42,516 nt of DNA from an uncultured Prevotella sp. (GCA_905233985.1 CAJOFA010000019.1:1-42516), one strand, 5' to 3'. Positions 25,353-33,195 are shown, counted from the first letter of the stretch. Notes: a model not told the origin generated them from the sequence alone. Made by a program: numbers and translations.

Positions 25353-27026
25353 TTATTTGTAGTCGTACAGACGTACATGAAGAATTTTCCATTCGCCACA
25401 GGCGATGCGGACATGACGCCCTTGGTGGTCCTGGTCGCCGTTATGCCGGCGTTGATAGTGCATCTGACCCTGTTCATCGATGTTCACTTCATCAACGCTG
25501 GCAATACCTTTGCGGGAGCCATTGGAAACAGACCACTGGCTGTTGACCGTTGAGGAGGCATTGCCAGCAGCTACGAAGCCGTCTTCGCCCAGCACCTGTT
25601 GCTGTTCGTGCGCTTTCTCGTAGGTCGAGGCGAAGGAGACGACAACACCTGTGCCTGCCAGCAGATAGTCGTTATCAGCGAGTTTCAGCAGGATGGCACC
25701 GCCTTCGGGCCAAGTGGAACCATCGGTGGCACGGGGATCCCAGGGCAGGGTGTAGTAGTGGCGACAGGTGATGACGATTCCCTCATCGGTGATGATACGT
25801 TCCTTGTCTTCCTGATCGAATAACAAGCCGTATTGCCCTCTCCCGGCTTTCTCCCTCTGGTGGGATAGGATGGGGGCCATCTGACGCAGCAGGGCGTAGG
25901 CTTTCGTGATGCTCTCTGCCTCGTTGGGTGAAGCCTGGTCGATGGCAAAGGGCGAGAAACCGAGGGCCTGATGCTCGCCAAAGGCATAGAGTGCCCGAGC
26001 TCCGCTGTTCTCGCAGCAGCGGCTTTCCGGAATAAAGAGGCGGTTGTTGGGCAATGTATATTGGGCGGCCCAGCCTTTGAAGCCTGTGTCGTAAATGTCA
26101 GGTGCCAGACAGAGTAGCTGCGGAGCACCGCATTGCCAGAGGTCGATGAGATGTGCCAGCGGACCTGCCGCCGGGTATTGTCCTGGGGTTCGGCCTCTGC
26201 TGTTCATGGCCGCATTCACATAGAGGGGCATTTGTGTATAGCGGCGGGCCGTCTCGCAAAGCCTGCCAACATACTTGGCATAGTAGTAAGCCATGAATAT
26301 CTCGTCAGTATAGATATCATTACCGAAGACCTCCTGCCACGAGTGTTTGGTGTTGAGTGTCAAGCGTTGCGTGTTCAGCCGTTCCTTTAGCCAGGGATGC
26401 AGCGTCTTCTCGTTCTTCTTTAGATAGCAGATGAGTTCCTGCGGCACCCCTTTCTGATATACTTCATCCGCCAGAGGGGAGTGGTCGCGTGCATCCTCCA
26501 GCATACCGATTTCGTTCTCCACCTGTATCATCGACACGACGTCGCTGCCCGTCTCGCTGATATGCTTGACAAGTGCGTCGAAAGCTTTGTTGTCGGCTAG
26601 GAACACCTGTTCTGAGAACGCGTTAGCTATCTCCAGCGGTTTACCCTGCTGAGTCCTTGCTCGGGGGAAACGCTTGGTGTCTTTCTTGAACCAAAGCGGT
26701 GCATAGCACGACATGGAGTTTTTCCAGGCACCGAACCACAGGAATACCACCTTCAGCTTCAATTCACGTGCTTGCTGGATGGTGCGGTCGATGAGGGTGA
26801 AGTCGAACTGTCCCTCTCTGGGTTCGAGAAACTCCCAGTATGCCGGCACCAGCACCGTGTTCAACCCTATGGCCTTCATGCGGGGCATCACCTCGTCGAT
26901 ATCTTCTACACTTGTGGCTGCCGAGTTGCTTAGTTCGCCACCCAGAATGAACAGGTCGTCATCAGATGCCCGGAGCCCTGTCGTCATGACAACGGTTGCC
27001 AGCACAATGGTAATCAGTCTTTTCAT
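25353..27026 (-). CDS. GH35-like beta-galactosidase with DUF5597-type C-terminus
   Basis: A 557-residue exported glycoside hydrolase. A signal peptide ends near residue 20. The TIM-barrel domain is of the GH35/GH42 clan: LNTVLVPAYWEFLEPREGQFDF, the acid/base Glu in MIQVENEIG (about 180) and the likely nucleophile Glu in LFIPESRCC (about 330). The region after about 370 resembles the DUF5597 domain found in Bacteroidota GH35 enzymes. The segment RLNTQRLTLNTKHSW (DNA 26341-26382) is low complexity, looks like a repeat-derived insertion and has no catalytic residue. Probable role: removal of terminal beta-galactosyl residues from glycans in the periplasm. It lies 17 bases after the small secreted protein gene. 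Confidence 0.85.
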   Translation of the reverse strand: MKRLITIVLATVVMTTGLRASDDDLFILGGELSNSAATSVEDIDEVMPRMKAIGLNTVLVPAYWEFLEPREGQFDFTLIDRTIQQARELKLKVVFLWFGAWKNSMSCYAPLWFKKDTKRFPRARTQQGKPLEIANAFSEQVFLADNKAFDALVKHISETGSDVVSMIQVENEIGMLEDARDHSPLADEVYQKGVPQELICYLKKNEKTLHPWLKERLNTQRLTLNTKHSWQEVFGNDIYTDEIFMAYYYAKYVGRLCETARRYTQMPLYVNAAMNSRGRTPGQYPAAGPLAHLIDLWQCGAPQLLCLAPDIYDTGFKGWAAQYTLPNNRLFIPESRCCENSGARALYAFGEHQALGFSPFAIDQASPNEAESITKAYALLRQMAPILSHQREKAGRGQYGLLFDQEDKERIITDEGIVITCRHYYTLPWDPRATDGSTWPEGGAILLKLADNDYLLAGTGVVVSFASTYEKAHEQQQVLGEDGFVAAGNASSTVNSQWSVSNGSRKGIASVDEVNIDEQGQMHYQRRHNGDQDHQGRHVRIACGEWKILHVRLYDYK

Positions 27027-27043
27027 GTTGCTTGGTTCTTTCG

Positions 27044-27499
27044 CTACATGCCCGAGGACTTTCCGTTACCAAACACGCCGCTTCCTCCTGACAGACCGTA
27101 TTCACGTTTCTTGGCAGCAATCTCTGCGCTGTCTTTGATGCGGGTCACCTCCAGTTTGGCAAAATTATTGCCTTCAGACATAGCAGGTGATACTACAAAG
27201 CACCTGATGTCGTCCTCACTGAGGTAGCTGAGGATATAGATGTCGTCAACCCATCCCTCTAAGCTGGCATTGTTCGCAAGGATGATGATATGGTTACCCA
27301 TAGCATTAATGTTTAAGTCGTAGTGGCACTTCTTTGTACCAGCCACAGACACAGCCTCTCCGCTGGAGGAACTAAACACTAAGAGTGTTTTGTACGACTG
27401 ATTGCTGGAATAGCTACACTCAAGAACAATCTCCTCCTGTGCCATCGCTGTGAACGATGCAAGGATAGCTAAAACGGTAAGCAGTAATAATCTTTTCAT
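27044..27499 (-). CDS. Small secreted protein of unknown function
   Basis: A 151-residue protein, family not recognised. The N-terminal MKRLLLLTVLAILASFTAMAQ is a clear signal peptide, cleaved before QEE. The remainder is predicted beta-rich (EEIVLECSYSS, YKTLLVFSSSSG, HIIILANNASLEGW), with two cysteines, and ends in a Gly/Ser-rich tail. An upstream start at 27526 is possible, but it overlaps the -7 promoter element, so the ATG at 27499 is preferred. It is co-directional with the GH35-like enzyme and may share its transcript. Confidence 0.8.
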   Translation of the reverse strand: MKRLLLLTVLAILASFTAMAQEEIVLECSYSSNQSYKTLLVFSSSSGEAVSVAGTKKCHYDLNINAMGNHIIILANNASLEGWVDDIYILSYLSEDDIRCFVVSPAMSEGNNFAKLEVTRIKDSAEIAAKKREYGLSGGSGVFGNGKSSGM

Positions 27500-27523
27500 A
27501 TCCTTATATAGTTTTATTGAGTG

Positions 27524-27531
27524 CAAAGATA
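27524..27531 (-). promoter_or_regulatory. Putative -7 element for the secreted protein and GH35 pair
   Basis: The minus strand carries TATCTTTG at 27524-27531, about 25 bases before the ATG at 27499. No convincing TTTG lies at the expected distance. Confidence 0.45.
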
Positions 27532-27585
27532 CAATTTATTTTTGGAATAATAGTGTTTCTTGATGTGATTTGTTTGTTTTTTTTG

Positions 27586-27593
27586 TATCTTTG
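27586..27593 (+). promoter_or_regulatory. Putative -7 element for the DUF6078-like gene
   Basis: TATCTTTG at 27586-27593 lies about 37 bases before the ATG at 27630. It makes the upstream ATG at 27570 unlikely to be the true start. The -33 element is weak. Confidence 0.5.
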
Positions 27594-27629
27594 CACACAG
27601 AAAAGCTTTACTCAAAACAAGACAGCTAT

Positions 27630-28082
27630 ATGGAAAAGACAACAATCAACATGAAGGACGTGCCGACAATCTGGCCGGTGTGTTATTTGAGCGAGTGTCC
27701 TCGTAAGGAGGAGTGTATGAGATTTTATATTGGCGAGCGAGTGCCGCCAACGACAACGAGGTGGATGTCGGTACTTCCCCATGCACTGAAAGACGGCCAC
27801 TGCGACCATTTCGCCACCATTAGCAAGGTGACGGCTATGCGCGGATTTGGCAATATCTTTGCCAACGTGCAGCAAAAGGACCTGAAGGCCATGCAGGGCA
27901 GCGTGATGGCCATCTTGGAAGGACATTCCAACTACTACCGCTATCGCAATGGCGAGCGGCTCATCATGCCTGAGCAACAGCAGGCGATCAAGGCTTTGTT
28001 CGAGGCTCACGGCTACGACGGAAACATCGCTTACAATGAGGAAGTGGAGGTGTTCATCTTCCCACACAACTTCACGAAGTAG
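27630..28082 (+). CDS. DUF6078-like cysteine-motif protein
   Basis: A 150-residue cytoplasmic protein that I think belongs to the DUF6078 group of Bacteroidales proteins, with no known function. Cysteines at 18, 23 and 29 (VCYLSECPRKEEC) and C58 with H57/H60 (GHCDHF) could form a metal site. There is no signal peptide or membrane helix. The C-terminal half (GFGNIFANV, NYYRYRNGERLIMPEQQQAI) is mixed alpha/beta. It stands alone on the plus strand, followed 34 bases later by the second 22-bp-grid array. Confidence 0.75.
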   Translation: MEKTTINMKDVPTIWPVCYLSECPRKEECMRFYIGERVPPTTTRWMSVLPHALKDGHCDHFATISKVTAMRGFGNIFANVQQKDLKAMQGSVMAILEGHSNYYRYRNGERLIMPEQQQAIKALFEAHGYDGNIAYNEEVEVFIFPHNFTK

Positions 28083-28115
28083 AGGAGATGAGTCCCAAAA
28101 TGTATTCGAGTAATC

Positions 28116-28196
28116 CGGACAGTTTGTCCGAGCCGTCCGGACAACTTGTCCGGATAGTGCGGACAACTTGTCCGAGGTAAGCGGACAAACCGTCCG
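28116..28196. repeat. Four 15-bp dyads on a 22-bp grid (downstream array)
   Basis: Units of the CGGACAACTTGTCCG type begin at 28116, 28138, 28160 and 28182, exactly 22 bp apart, each 15 bp with 7-bp spacers. The two middle copies are identical perfect dyads; the outer two carry 1-2 mismatches. The array starts 34 bases after the DUF6078-like gene and ends about 100 bases before the rplM promoter. Its geometry (15 + 7 bp) equals that of the array at 36-359, though the sequence is unrelated. There is no T run, so it is not a standard terminator. Confidence 0.9.
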
Positions 28197-28297
28197 GACA
28201 GCTCGGGTTTTGCAATATTTAACGCAGTAAAGTGTTAAACAATCATAAATAATGCGGTTGGGAGGGAGACAGGTTTTCTTGTTTCCCTTTTTCTTTC

Positions 28298-28305
28298 TAC
28301 CTTTG
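28298..28305 (+). promoter_or_regulatory. Promoter of the rplM operon
   Basis: TACCTTTG at 28298-28305 precedes the 240-base structured leader of rplM. The upstream element is a weak T-rich match near 28275-28281. Confidence 0.65.
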
Positions 28306-28311
28306 CAGTCC

Positions 28312-28552
28312 GATTAAAAGGGGAGAGTCTTAGAATCCCCGTAGAACAGGTGTGTAAATAGTGGTGTCTTTGGCCGGGCACGACGGTTTGTGAATCACTG
28401 GTTCAGTGGCGGTGCAAGTCCGCCGGCGTATCGTTAGACTGCTTGCAGGGAGTTAGACCTCTGCTGGTAGTTTTTGTGTGCGCACGCGTGCTTCATGCGC
28501 GTAATATAAATAGGAATAGAAAACATTTATAGTAGTAAAATTCAAAAAAGAA
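28312..28552 (+). promoter_or_regulatory. Structured 5' leader of rplM (candidate L13 autoregulatory leader)
   Basis: The roughly 240-base untranslated region has a series of hairpins: GGGGA/TCCCC (about 28320-28345), GTGTC/GGCAC, CACTG-GTT-CAGTG, GGCGG-TGCAAGT-CCGCC and GCAGGG/CTCTGC. No reading frame fits. Ribosomal protein operons often have leaders bound by one of their own products, and an L13 leader class has been proposed for Bacteroidia; this may be a member. Comparison with that model is needed for assignment. Confidence 0.6.
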
Positions 28553-29020
28553 ATGAACACTTTAAGTTACAAGACCGTTTCCGTATCGAAGGAAGCTGGC
28601 AAGGAGCAGAAAGAGTGGGTCGTGATTGACGCAACAGACCAGGTTGTTGGTCGTCTCGCTTCAAAGGTTGCCAAGATTATCCGCGGAAAGTACAAGCCGA
28701 CATTCACTCCTAACCAGGACTGCGGCGACAACGTCATCATCATCAACGCCCAGAAGGTTGTCTTCACGGGCAAGAAGGAAACCGACAAGGTTTACACTCG
28801 CTACACAGGCTATCCCGGTGGCCAGCGCTTCAATACCCCTGCTGAGCTTCGCAAGAAGCCCTTTGGCACCGAGCGCATCATCAAGCACGCCGTGAAGGGT
28901 ATGCTGCCCAAGGGCCCCCTCGGACGTAGCCTGCTGAATAACCTCTTTGTTTATGAGGGAACAGAGCATCCGCACGAGGCACAGAAGCCCAAGGCTATTG
29001 ATATTAACCAGTACAAGTAG
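28553..29020 (+). CDS. rplM: 50S ribosomal protein L13
   Basis: A 155-residue large-subunit protein. Typical segments are WVVIDATDQVVGRLASKVAKIIRGK, INAQKVVFTGKKETDKVYTRYTGYPGG and the MLPKGPLGRSLLNNLFVYEGTEHPHEAQ C-terminus. It is the first gene of the rplM-rpsI-rpsB-tsf operon and follows a long structured leader. rpsI starts 23 bases after its stop. Confidence 0.98.
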   Translation: MNTLSYKTVSVSKEAGKEQKEWVVIDATDQVVGRLASKVAKIIRGKYKPTFTPNQDCGDNVIIINAQKVVFTGKKETDKVYTRYTGYPGGQRFNTPAELRKKPFGTERIIKHAVKGMLPKGPLGRSLLNNLFVYEGTEHPHEAQKPKAIDINQYK

Positions 29021-29043
29021 GATTAAATAAAGATTAAAAGAAT

Positions 29044-29433
29044 ATGGCAGAAATCATTAATGCAATAGGTCGTCGTAAGAGCTCTGTAGCTCGCGTCTAT
29101 CTGACAGAAGGTACAGGTAAGATTACGATTAACAAGAAGGATCTGGAAGTTTATTTCCCCTCTGCAATCCTGCAGTACGTGGTTAAGCAGCCGCTGAACC
29201 TGCTCGAAGTAGCTGAGAAATATGACATCAAGGCAAACCTCGACGGTGGCGGTTTCACCGGTCAGAGCCAGGCTCTGCGCCTTGCTATCGCCCGCGCACT
29301 CGTCAAGGTGAATGAGGAAGACAAGAAGAAGCTGAAGGATCAGGGCTTCCTGACACGTGACGCCCGTGAGGTGGAGCGCAAGAAGCCGGGTCAGCCCAAG
29401 GCACGTCGTCGCTTCCAGTTCAGTAAGCGTTAA
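29044..29433 (+). CDS. rpsI: 30S ribosomal protein S9
   Basis: A 129-residue small-subunit protein. It begins with INAIGRRKSSVARVYL, has the FTGQSQALRLAIARAL core and ends in the basic tail KARRRFQFSKR, which reaches the P-site tRNA in the ribosome. It is paired with rplM, as in most bacteria. Confidence 0.98.
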   Translation: MAEIINAIGRRKSSVARVYLTEGTGKITINKKDLEVYFPSAILQYVVKQPLNLLEVAEKYDIKANLDGGGFTGQSQALRLAIARALVKVNEEDKKKLKDQGFLTRDAREVERKKPGQPKARRRFQFSKR

Positions 29434-29444
29434 ATTCAATGGAG

Positions 29445-29567
29445 AATTGAGAATGGAGAATCGAGAATTACGATTACTTGGTTCCCTTCGATATTCGCAA
29501 ATTGAAAACTGAACAGTTTAGCATCTAAACTGAGGCGACTTGAGAGGTCAATTCTCCATTCTCAATT
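29445..29567. repeat. MITE-like 123-bp inverted-repeat element in the rpsI-rpsB spacer
   Basis: AATTGAGAATGGAGAAT (29445-29461) is repeated as its perfect 17-bp inverse at 29551-29567. Between them lies a perfect hairpin CAGTTTAG-CAT-CTAAACTG (29514-29532). No reading frame or transposase is present. The arms belong to a GAGAATTGA/GAGAATGGA low-complexity type. It could be a small non-autonomous element, or a folded RNA in the operon transcript between S9 and S2. Confidence 0.75.
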
Positions 29568-29635
29568 ACCCCTCGGTTGGTTCTGGACAAAGAATTTAAA
29601 AGAAAGTAAACAATAAAAAGAAAAGAAGATAAAAA

Positions 29636-30535
29636 ATGGCAAGAACAAATTTTGACCAATTACTGCAGGCTGGCTGTCACTTCGGTCACCTCAAGCGCAA
29701 GTGGAACCCCGCAATGGCTCCCTACATCTATACCGAGCGTAATGGTATTCACATCATCGACCTTCACAAGACAGTCATCAAGATTGACGAAGCTGCTGAT
29801 GCTCTCAAGCAGATTGCCAAGAGCGGCAAGAAAATCCTTTTCGTTGCTACCAAAAAGCAGGCTAAGGAAGTCATCGCAGAGAAGGCTACCAGCGTCAACA
29901 TGCCTTACGTTATCGAGCGTTGGCCGGGCGGTATGCTCACCAACTTCCCCACCATCCGCAAGGCTGTCAAGAAGATGGCAAACATCGATAAGCTGATGCA
30001 GGACGGTACTTACAGCAACCTCTCCAAGCGTGAGTTGCTGCAGATTACCCGTCAGCGTGCCAAGCTGGAGAAGAACCTCGGTTCTATTGCTGACCTCACC
30101 CGTCTGCCCAGCGCCCTCTTCGTGGTTGATGTCATGAAGGAGAACATTGCTGTCAAGGAAGCTAACCGTCTCGGTATCCCCGTGTTCGGTATCGTCGATA
30201 CCAACAGCGAGCCAAAGAACATCGACTTCGTCATTCCCGCTAACGACGACGCTAAGGACAGCGTGGAGGTCATCCTCAACGCCTGCTGCGACGCTATCAA
30301 CGAGGGACTCGAGGAGCGCAAGGCTGAGAAGGCCGACGAGAAGGCTGCTGATGCACAGGCTGAGGCCGAAGCAGAGGAGATCAAGCCCAAGCGCACACGC
30401 AGACCCCGCAAGAACGAGGCTGCTCCCAAAGCTGAAGAGGCTCCCGTAGCAGAGGAAGCTAAGGCTGAGGAAGAGGCTCCCAAGGCTGAAGAGGCTGCTG
30501 CTCCTGCAGAGGAAGAGGCTCCCGCCGCTGAGTAA
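29636..30535 (+). CDS. rpsB: 30S ribosomal protein S2 with Ala/Glu-rich tail
   Basis: A 299-residue small-subunit protein. The S2 core (about 1-225) is standard: NFDQLLQAGCHFGHLKRKWNP, GIHIIDLHKT, ILFVATKKQAKEVI, RWPGGMLTNF, DLTRLPSALFVVDV, GIPVFGIVDTNSEP. It is followed by about 70 residues rich in Ala, Glu, Lys and Pro (repeats of EEAPKAEEA type) around a basic TRRPRKNE patch. The tail is low complexity and probably disordered; such extensions occur in several Bacteroidota S2 proteins. It is followed by tsf, the usual neighbour. Confidence 0.97.
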   Translation: MARTNFDQLLQAGCHFGHLKRKWNPAMAPYIYTERNGIHIIDLHKTVIKIDEAADALKQIAKSGKKILFVATKKQAKEVIAEKATSVNMPYVIERWPGGMLTNFPTIRKAVKKMANIDKLMQDGTYSNLSKRELLQITRQRAKLEKNLGSIADLTRLPSALFVVDVMKENIAVKEANRLGIPVFGIVDTNSEPKNIDFVIPANDDAKDSVEVILNACCDAINEGLEERKAEKADEKAADAQAEAEAEEIKPKRTRRPRKNEAAPKAEEAPVAEEAKAEEEAPKAEEAAAPAEEEAPAAE

Positions 30536-30566
30536 ATAATTTGAAGTTTGAGGTTTGACATTTGAA

Positions 30567-30587
30567 GTTTATGATTACCTCATAAAC
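30567..30587 (+). other. Hairpin in the rpsB-tsf spacer
   Basis: GTTTATGA (30567-30574) and TCATAAAC (30580-30587) form a perfect 8-bp stem with a TTACC loop. There is no T run, so it is more likely a processing or stability element than a terminator. The rest of the 134-base spacer is TTTGAAGTTTGA-type and AT-rich repeat. Confidence 0.5.
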
Positions 30588-30669
30588 GGAAAAATAGAAC
30601 CTCAGACTTAAAGATTGCAAGACATATCATAAATTACAAATTTCAAAATTCAAATTATAAAAGAATACT

Positions 30670-31668
30670 ATGGCAATTTCAATTGAAGATATCAAGAAGC
30701 TTCGCGCTATGACTGGCGCTGGTCTGGCTGACGTAAAGAAGGCTCTGACCGAGGCCGAGGGCGACTTCGACAAGGCAAAGGAACTGCTCCGCGAGCGCGG
30801 ACTTGCCATCGCTGCTAAGCGTAGCGACCGCGAGACTTCCAACGGTTGTGTACTCGTCAAGTATGTTGACGGCTTCGCTGCCACTATCGCACTGAAGTGT
30901 GAGACTGACTTCGTGGCTAACGGTGCTGACTTCATCGCTCTGACACAGAGCATCCTCGACGCTGCCATCGCTGCCAAGGCGAAGGACATCGAGGCTGTGA
31001 AGGAACTCACGCTGGCTGATGGCCAGAAGGTTCAAGACGCTGTCACACAGCGCTCTGGTATCACTGGTGAGAAGATGGAGCTCGACGGCTATAACGTGCT
31101 CGAGGGCGAGAACATCGAAATCTACGACCACATGGGTAAGCACATGCTCACCACCATGGTACAGACCAACAAGCCTGCTGCTGAGGTAGGTCACAAGCTC
31201 GCCATGCAGGTAGCTGCTATGAAGCCTGTTGCTCTCGACGCAGCAAGCATCGACCAGAAGATTCTCGACGAGGAGTACAAGACTGCTGTTGAGAAGACCA
31301 AGCTGGAACAGGTGCAGAAGTATGTTGATATGAAGGTTAAGAAGGCTGGCATTAACCCCAACCTCGTTGACTCTGAAGATCACATCGAGAGCAATATGTC
31401 AAAAGGCTGGCTCACACAGGAGCAGGCTGACGAGGCCCGTAAGATCATTGCTGAGGCAAAGGTCGAGGGTGAGGCTCAGCTGAAGATGCCCATGATTGAA
31501 GGTATTGCTAAGGGTCGCGTGGAGAAATTCAAGAAAGAGAGCTGCCTCGTTGACCAGGAGTTCCAGTTCGGCGATGGCGACAAGGCTACTGTATCACAGT
31601 GGCTCGCCCAGCAGGACAAGGAGCTGAAGATTGTTGCTTTCAAGCGCTTCACACTTGTTGCTGAGTAA
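30670..31668 (+). CDS. tsf: Translation elongation factor Ts
   Basis: A 332-residue nucleotide exchange factor for EF-Tu. The N-terminal UBA-like domain is clear (SIEDIKKLRAMTGAGLADVKKALTEAEGD), as is the core signature ALKCETDFVANGADF at about 76-90. Two dimerisation/core subdomains follow, ending in VSQWLAQQDKELKIVAFKRFTLVAE. The length is at the upper end for bacteria, as usual in Bacteroidota. It is the last gene before a strong terminator. Confidence 0.98.
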   Translation: MAISIEDIKKLRAMTGAGLADVKKALTEAEGDFDKAKELLRERGLAIAAKRSDRETSNGCVLVKYVDGFAATIALKCETDFVANGADFIALTQSILDAAIAAKAKDIEAVKELTLADGQKVQDAVTQRSGITGEKMELDGYNVLEGENIEIYDHMGKHMLTTMVQTNKPAAEVGHKLAMQVAAMKPVALDAASIDQKILDEEYKTAVEKTKLEQVQKYVDMKVKKAGINPNLVDSEDHIESNMSKGWLTQEQADEARKIIAEAKVEGEAQLKMPMIEGIAKGRVEKFKKESCLVDQEFQFGDGDKATVSQWLAQQDKELKIVAFKRFTLVAE

Positions 31669-31688
31669 TCATCTAACACCTTTATAAG

Positions 31689-31728
31689 AAGAAACGCGCT
31701 GCAGTCGGAAGATAGCAGCGCGTTTCTT
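31689..31728. terminator. Bidirectional terminator between tsf and murI
   Basis: AAGAAACGCGCTGC (31689-31702) and GCAGCGCGTTTCTT (31715-31728) form a perfect 14-bp stem between two converging genes; the arms supply A and T runs on both strands. Confidence 0.88.
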
Positions 31729-31765
31729 TATGTTCCTTTCAAAGAGAACTTGGCTATGTGAAGTT

Positions 31766-32599
31766 TCAGCCGAGGGTGATGTTCTCTACCTCTACGGGTT
31801 CGTGGAGGAATACCTGAGCTGACTCCTTGAACTTCTCGGGATTCTCGGTGGTGAGGTAGTGTACAGAACCTCCCCGTGTGCAACGGGCTTCGAGTTCCGG
31901 ATTACGTTCAAAATACTGCTTGAGCGAGTTTGCCACATACTCACCCTGTGCCACGATGCGGATGCCGCGGGGAATGTATTTGTGAATCTTTGGCAGCAGC
32001 AAAGGATAGTGTGTGCAGCCAAGGATGATGGTGTCTATCTCGGAATCCATGCGCATCAACTGGTCAATGCGCTTCTTCACGAAATAGTCGGCACCAGGAG
32101 AGTCTGCCTCATTATACTCAACGAGTGGAACCCAGAAGGGACATGCCACACCACTGACCTGAATGTCGGGCCAGAGCTTGGCAATCTCCAGGTTATACGA
32201 CTCGCTCTTGATGGTTCCCTCGGTGGCGAAGATACCCACATGGCGTGTCTGCGTGAGTGTGCCGATGACTTCTGCCGTAGGACGGATGATGCCCAGCACG
32301 CGGCGGTTGGGGTCGAGTTGTGGCAGGTCATGCTGCTGGATGGTACGCAGCGCCTTGGCAGAGGCGGTGTTACAACCCAGCACCACGAGGTGACAACCCA
32401 TCTCAAATAGTCGCACCACTGCCTGGCGCGTGAACTCATAGACGACGTCAAACGAGCGTGTTCCATAAGGCGCACGAGCATTGTCGCCCAAGTACAGAAA
32501 GTCGTACTGGGGCAACAGCTGACGGATACCGTGCAGAATGGTCAGTCCGCCGTATCCGCTGTCAAAGATACCAATGGGGCCGGGGGCAGGACTTAGCAT
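31766..32599 (-). CDS. murI: Glutamate racemase
   Basis: A cytoplasmic enzyme making D-glutamate for peptidoglycan. 277 residues. The two catalytic cysteines are present: C76 in LGCNTAS and C195 in LGCTHYPLL. IGIFDSGYGGLTIL and LGDNARAPYG near the N-terminus are family signatures. Its ATG overlaps the stop of the upstream OmpH-like gene by 1 bp, so translation is coupled. It is the last gene of the envelope cluster that includes BamA. Confidence 0.96.
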   Translation of the reverse strand: MLSPAPGPIGIFDSGYGGLTILHGIRQLLPQYDFLYLGDNARAPYGTRSFDVVYEFTRQAVVRLFEMGCHLVVLGCNTASAKALRTIQQHDLPQLDPNRRVLGIIRPTAEVIGTLTQTRHVGIFATEGTIKSESYNLEIAKLWPDIQVSGVACPFWVPLVEYNEADSPGADYFVKKRIDQLMRMDSEIDTIILGCTHYPLLLPKIHKYIPRGIRIVAQGEYVANSLKQYFERNPELEARCTRGGSVHYLTTENPEKFKESAQVFLHEPVEVENITLG

Positions 32600-33135
32600 T
32601 ATTTCCTAATCAAAGCAAGCACAGCCGCCGTCACATCCTCACCCATTTCGGGATTGATGAAGGGGCAGGCATTCTGGTCGGTATTGATAATGAATGCAAG
32701 TCCGCGTTGGGTTCCGACGCGCTGCAGCACCTCGGCAAGCTCCTGATGAAGCGGGGCGTATGCTTCCTCTTGCGCTTGTTCAAGCAGCCGGCGGCTTTCT
32801 TCCTTGAAGGCAATGTTCTTCTCCATCAACTGCTGCAGCTCCGTCTGACGTTTCTGCAGGATGGTGGCGGGGAAGTCGCGCTGGCCGTCGAGGAATTCCT
32901 CGTACTTCTTGTTAAATTCCTCCTCTGCACGCTTGGCCTCGTCAGCATATTTAGCGCGCAGGATGTCAAGGTTCTGTTGTGTGGCAGCATAACCGGGCAA
33001 CATCTGGAATACCTGTTCGTAACTGATGTAGCCGAAACGCTGCTGTGCTGCTGCCGTTAAGGGTATCAACATAAAAAGGTAAAAAAGTAAAAACATTTTT
33101 ACCACTCTGACTGTTTTGTTCTTTCCGTTCTTCAT
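32599..33135 (-). CDS. OmpH/Skp-family periplasmic chaperone, copy 3
   Basis: A 178-residue exported protein of the OmpH/Skp family, which holds unfolded outer-membrane proteins on their way to BamA. A signal peptide with core FLLFYLFMLIPLTAAAQ is followed by FGYISYEQVFQMLPGY. A long charged helical hairpin (about 65-135) and a C-terminal beta strand region follow. The signal peptide core is encoded by (TTTTTACC)-like low-complexity DNA, and a shorter start at an internal Met is possible. It is the third of three tandem paralogues and the most divergent. Confidence 0.88.
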   Translation of the reverse strand: MKNGKNKTVRVVKMFLLFYLFMLIPLTAAAQQRFGYISYEQVFQMLPGYAATQQNLDILRAKYADEAKRAEEEFNKKYEEFLDGQRDFPATILQKRQTELQQLMEKNIAFKEESRRLLEQAQEEAYAPLHQELAEVLQRVGTQRGLAFIINTDQNACPFINPEMGEDVTAAVLALIRK

Positions 33136-33195
33136 AATGCTTGCTTTTACTTTTTTACCTTTTTCCTTTTCACGCTCAGACTTTCCTACCTCTTC

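Noticed and set aside
28116..28196. Rho-independent terminator cluster after the DUF6078-like gene
   Set aside because: The dyads form stems but there is no T run after any of them, and the exact 22-bp spacing is not a terminator property.
28390..28480. Cobalamin riboswitch
   Set aside because: GGTGCAAGTCC-like bases occur, but the full B12-box and receptor arrangement was not found and the downstream genes are ribosomal.
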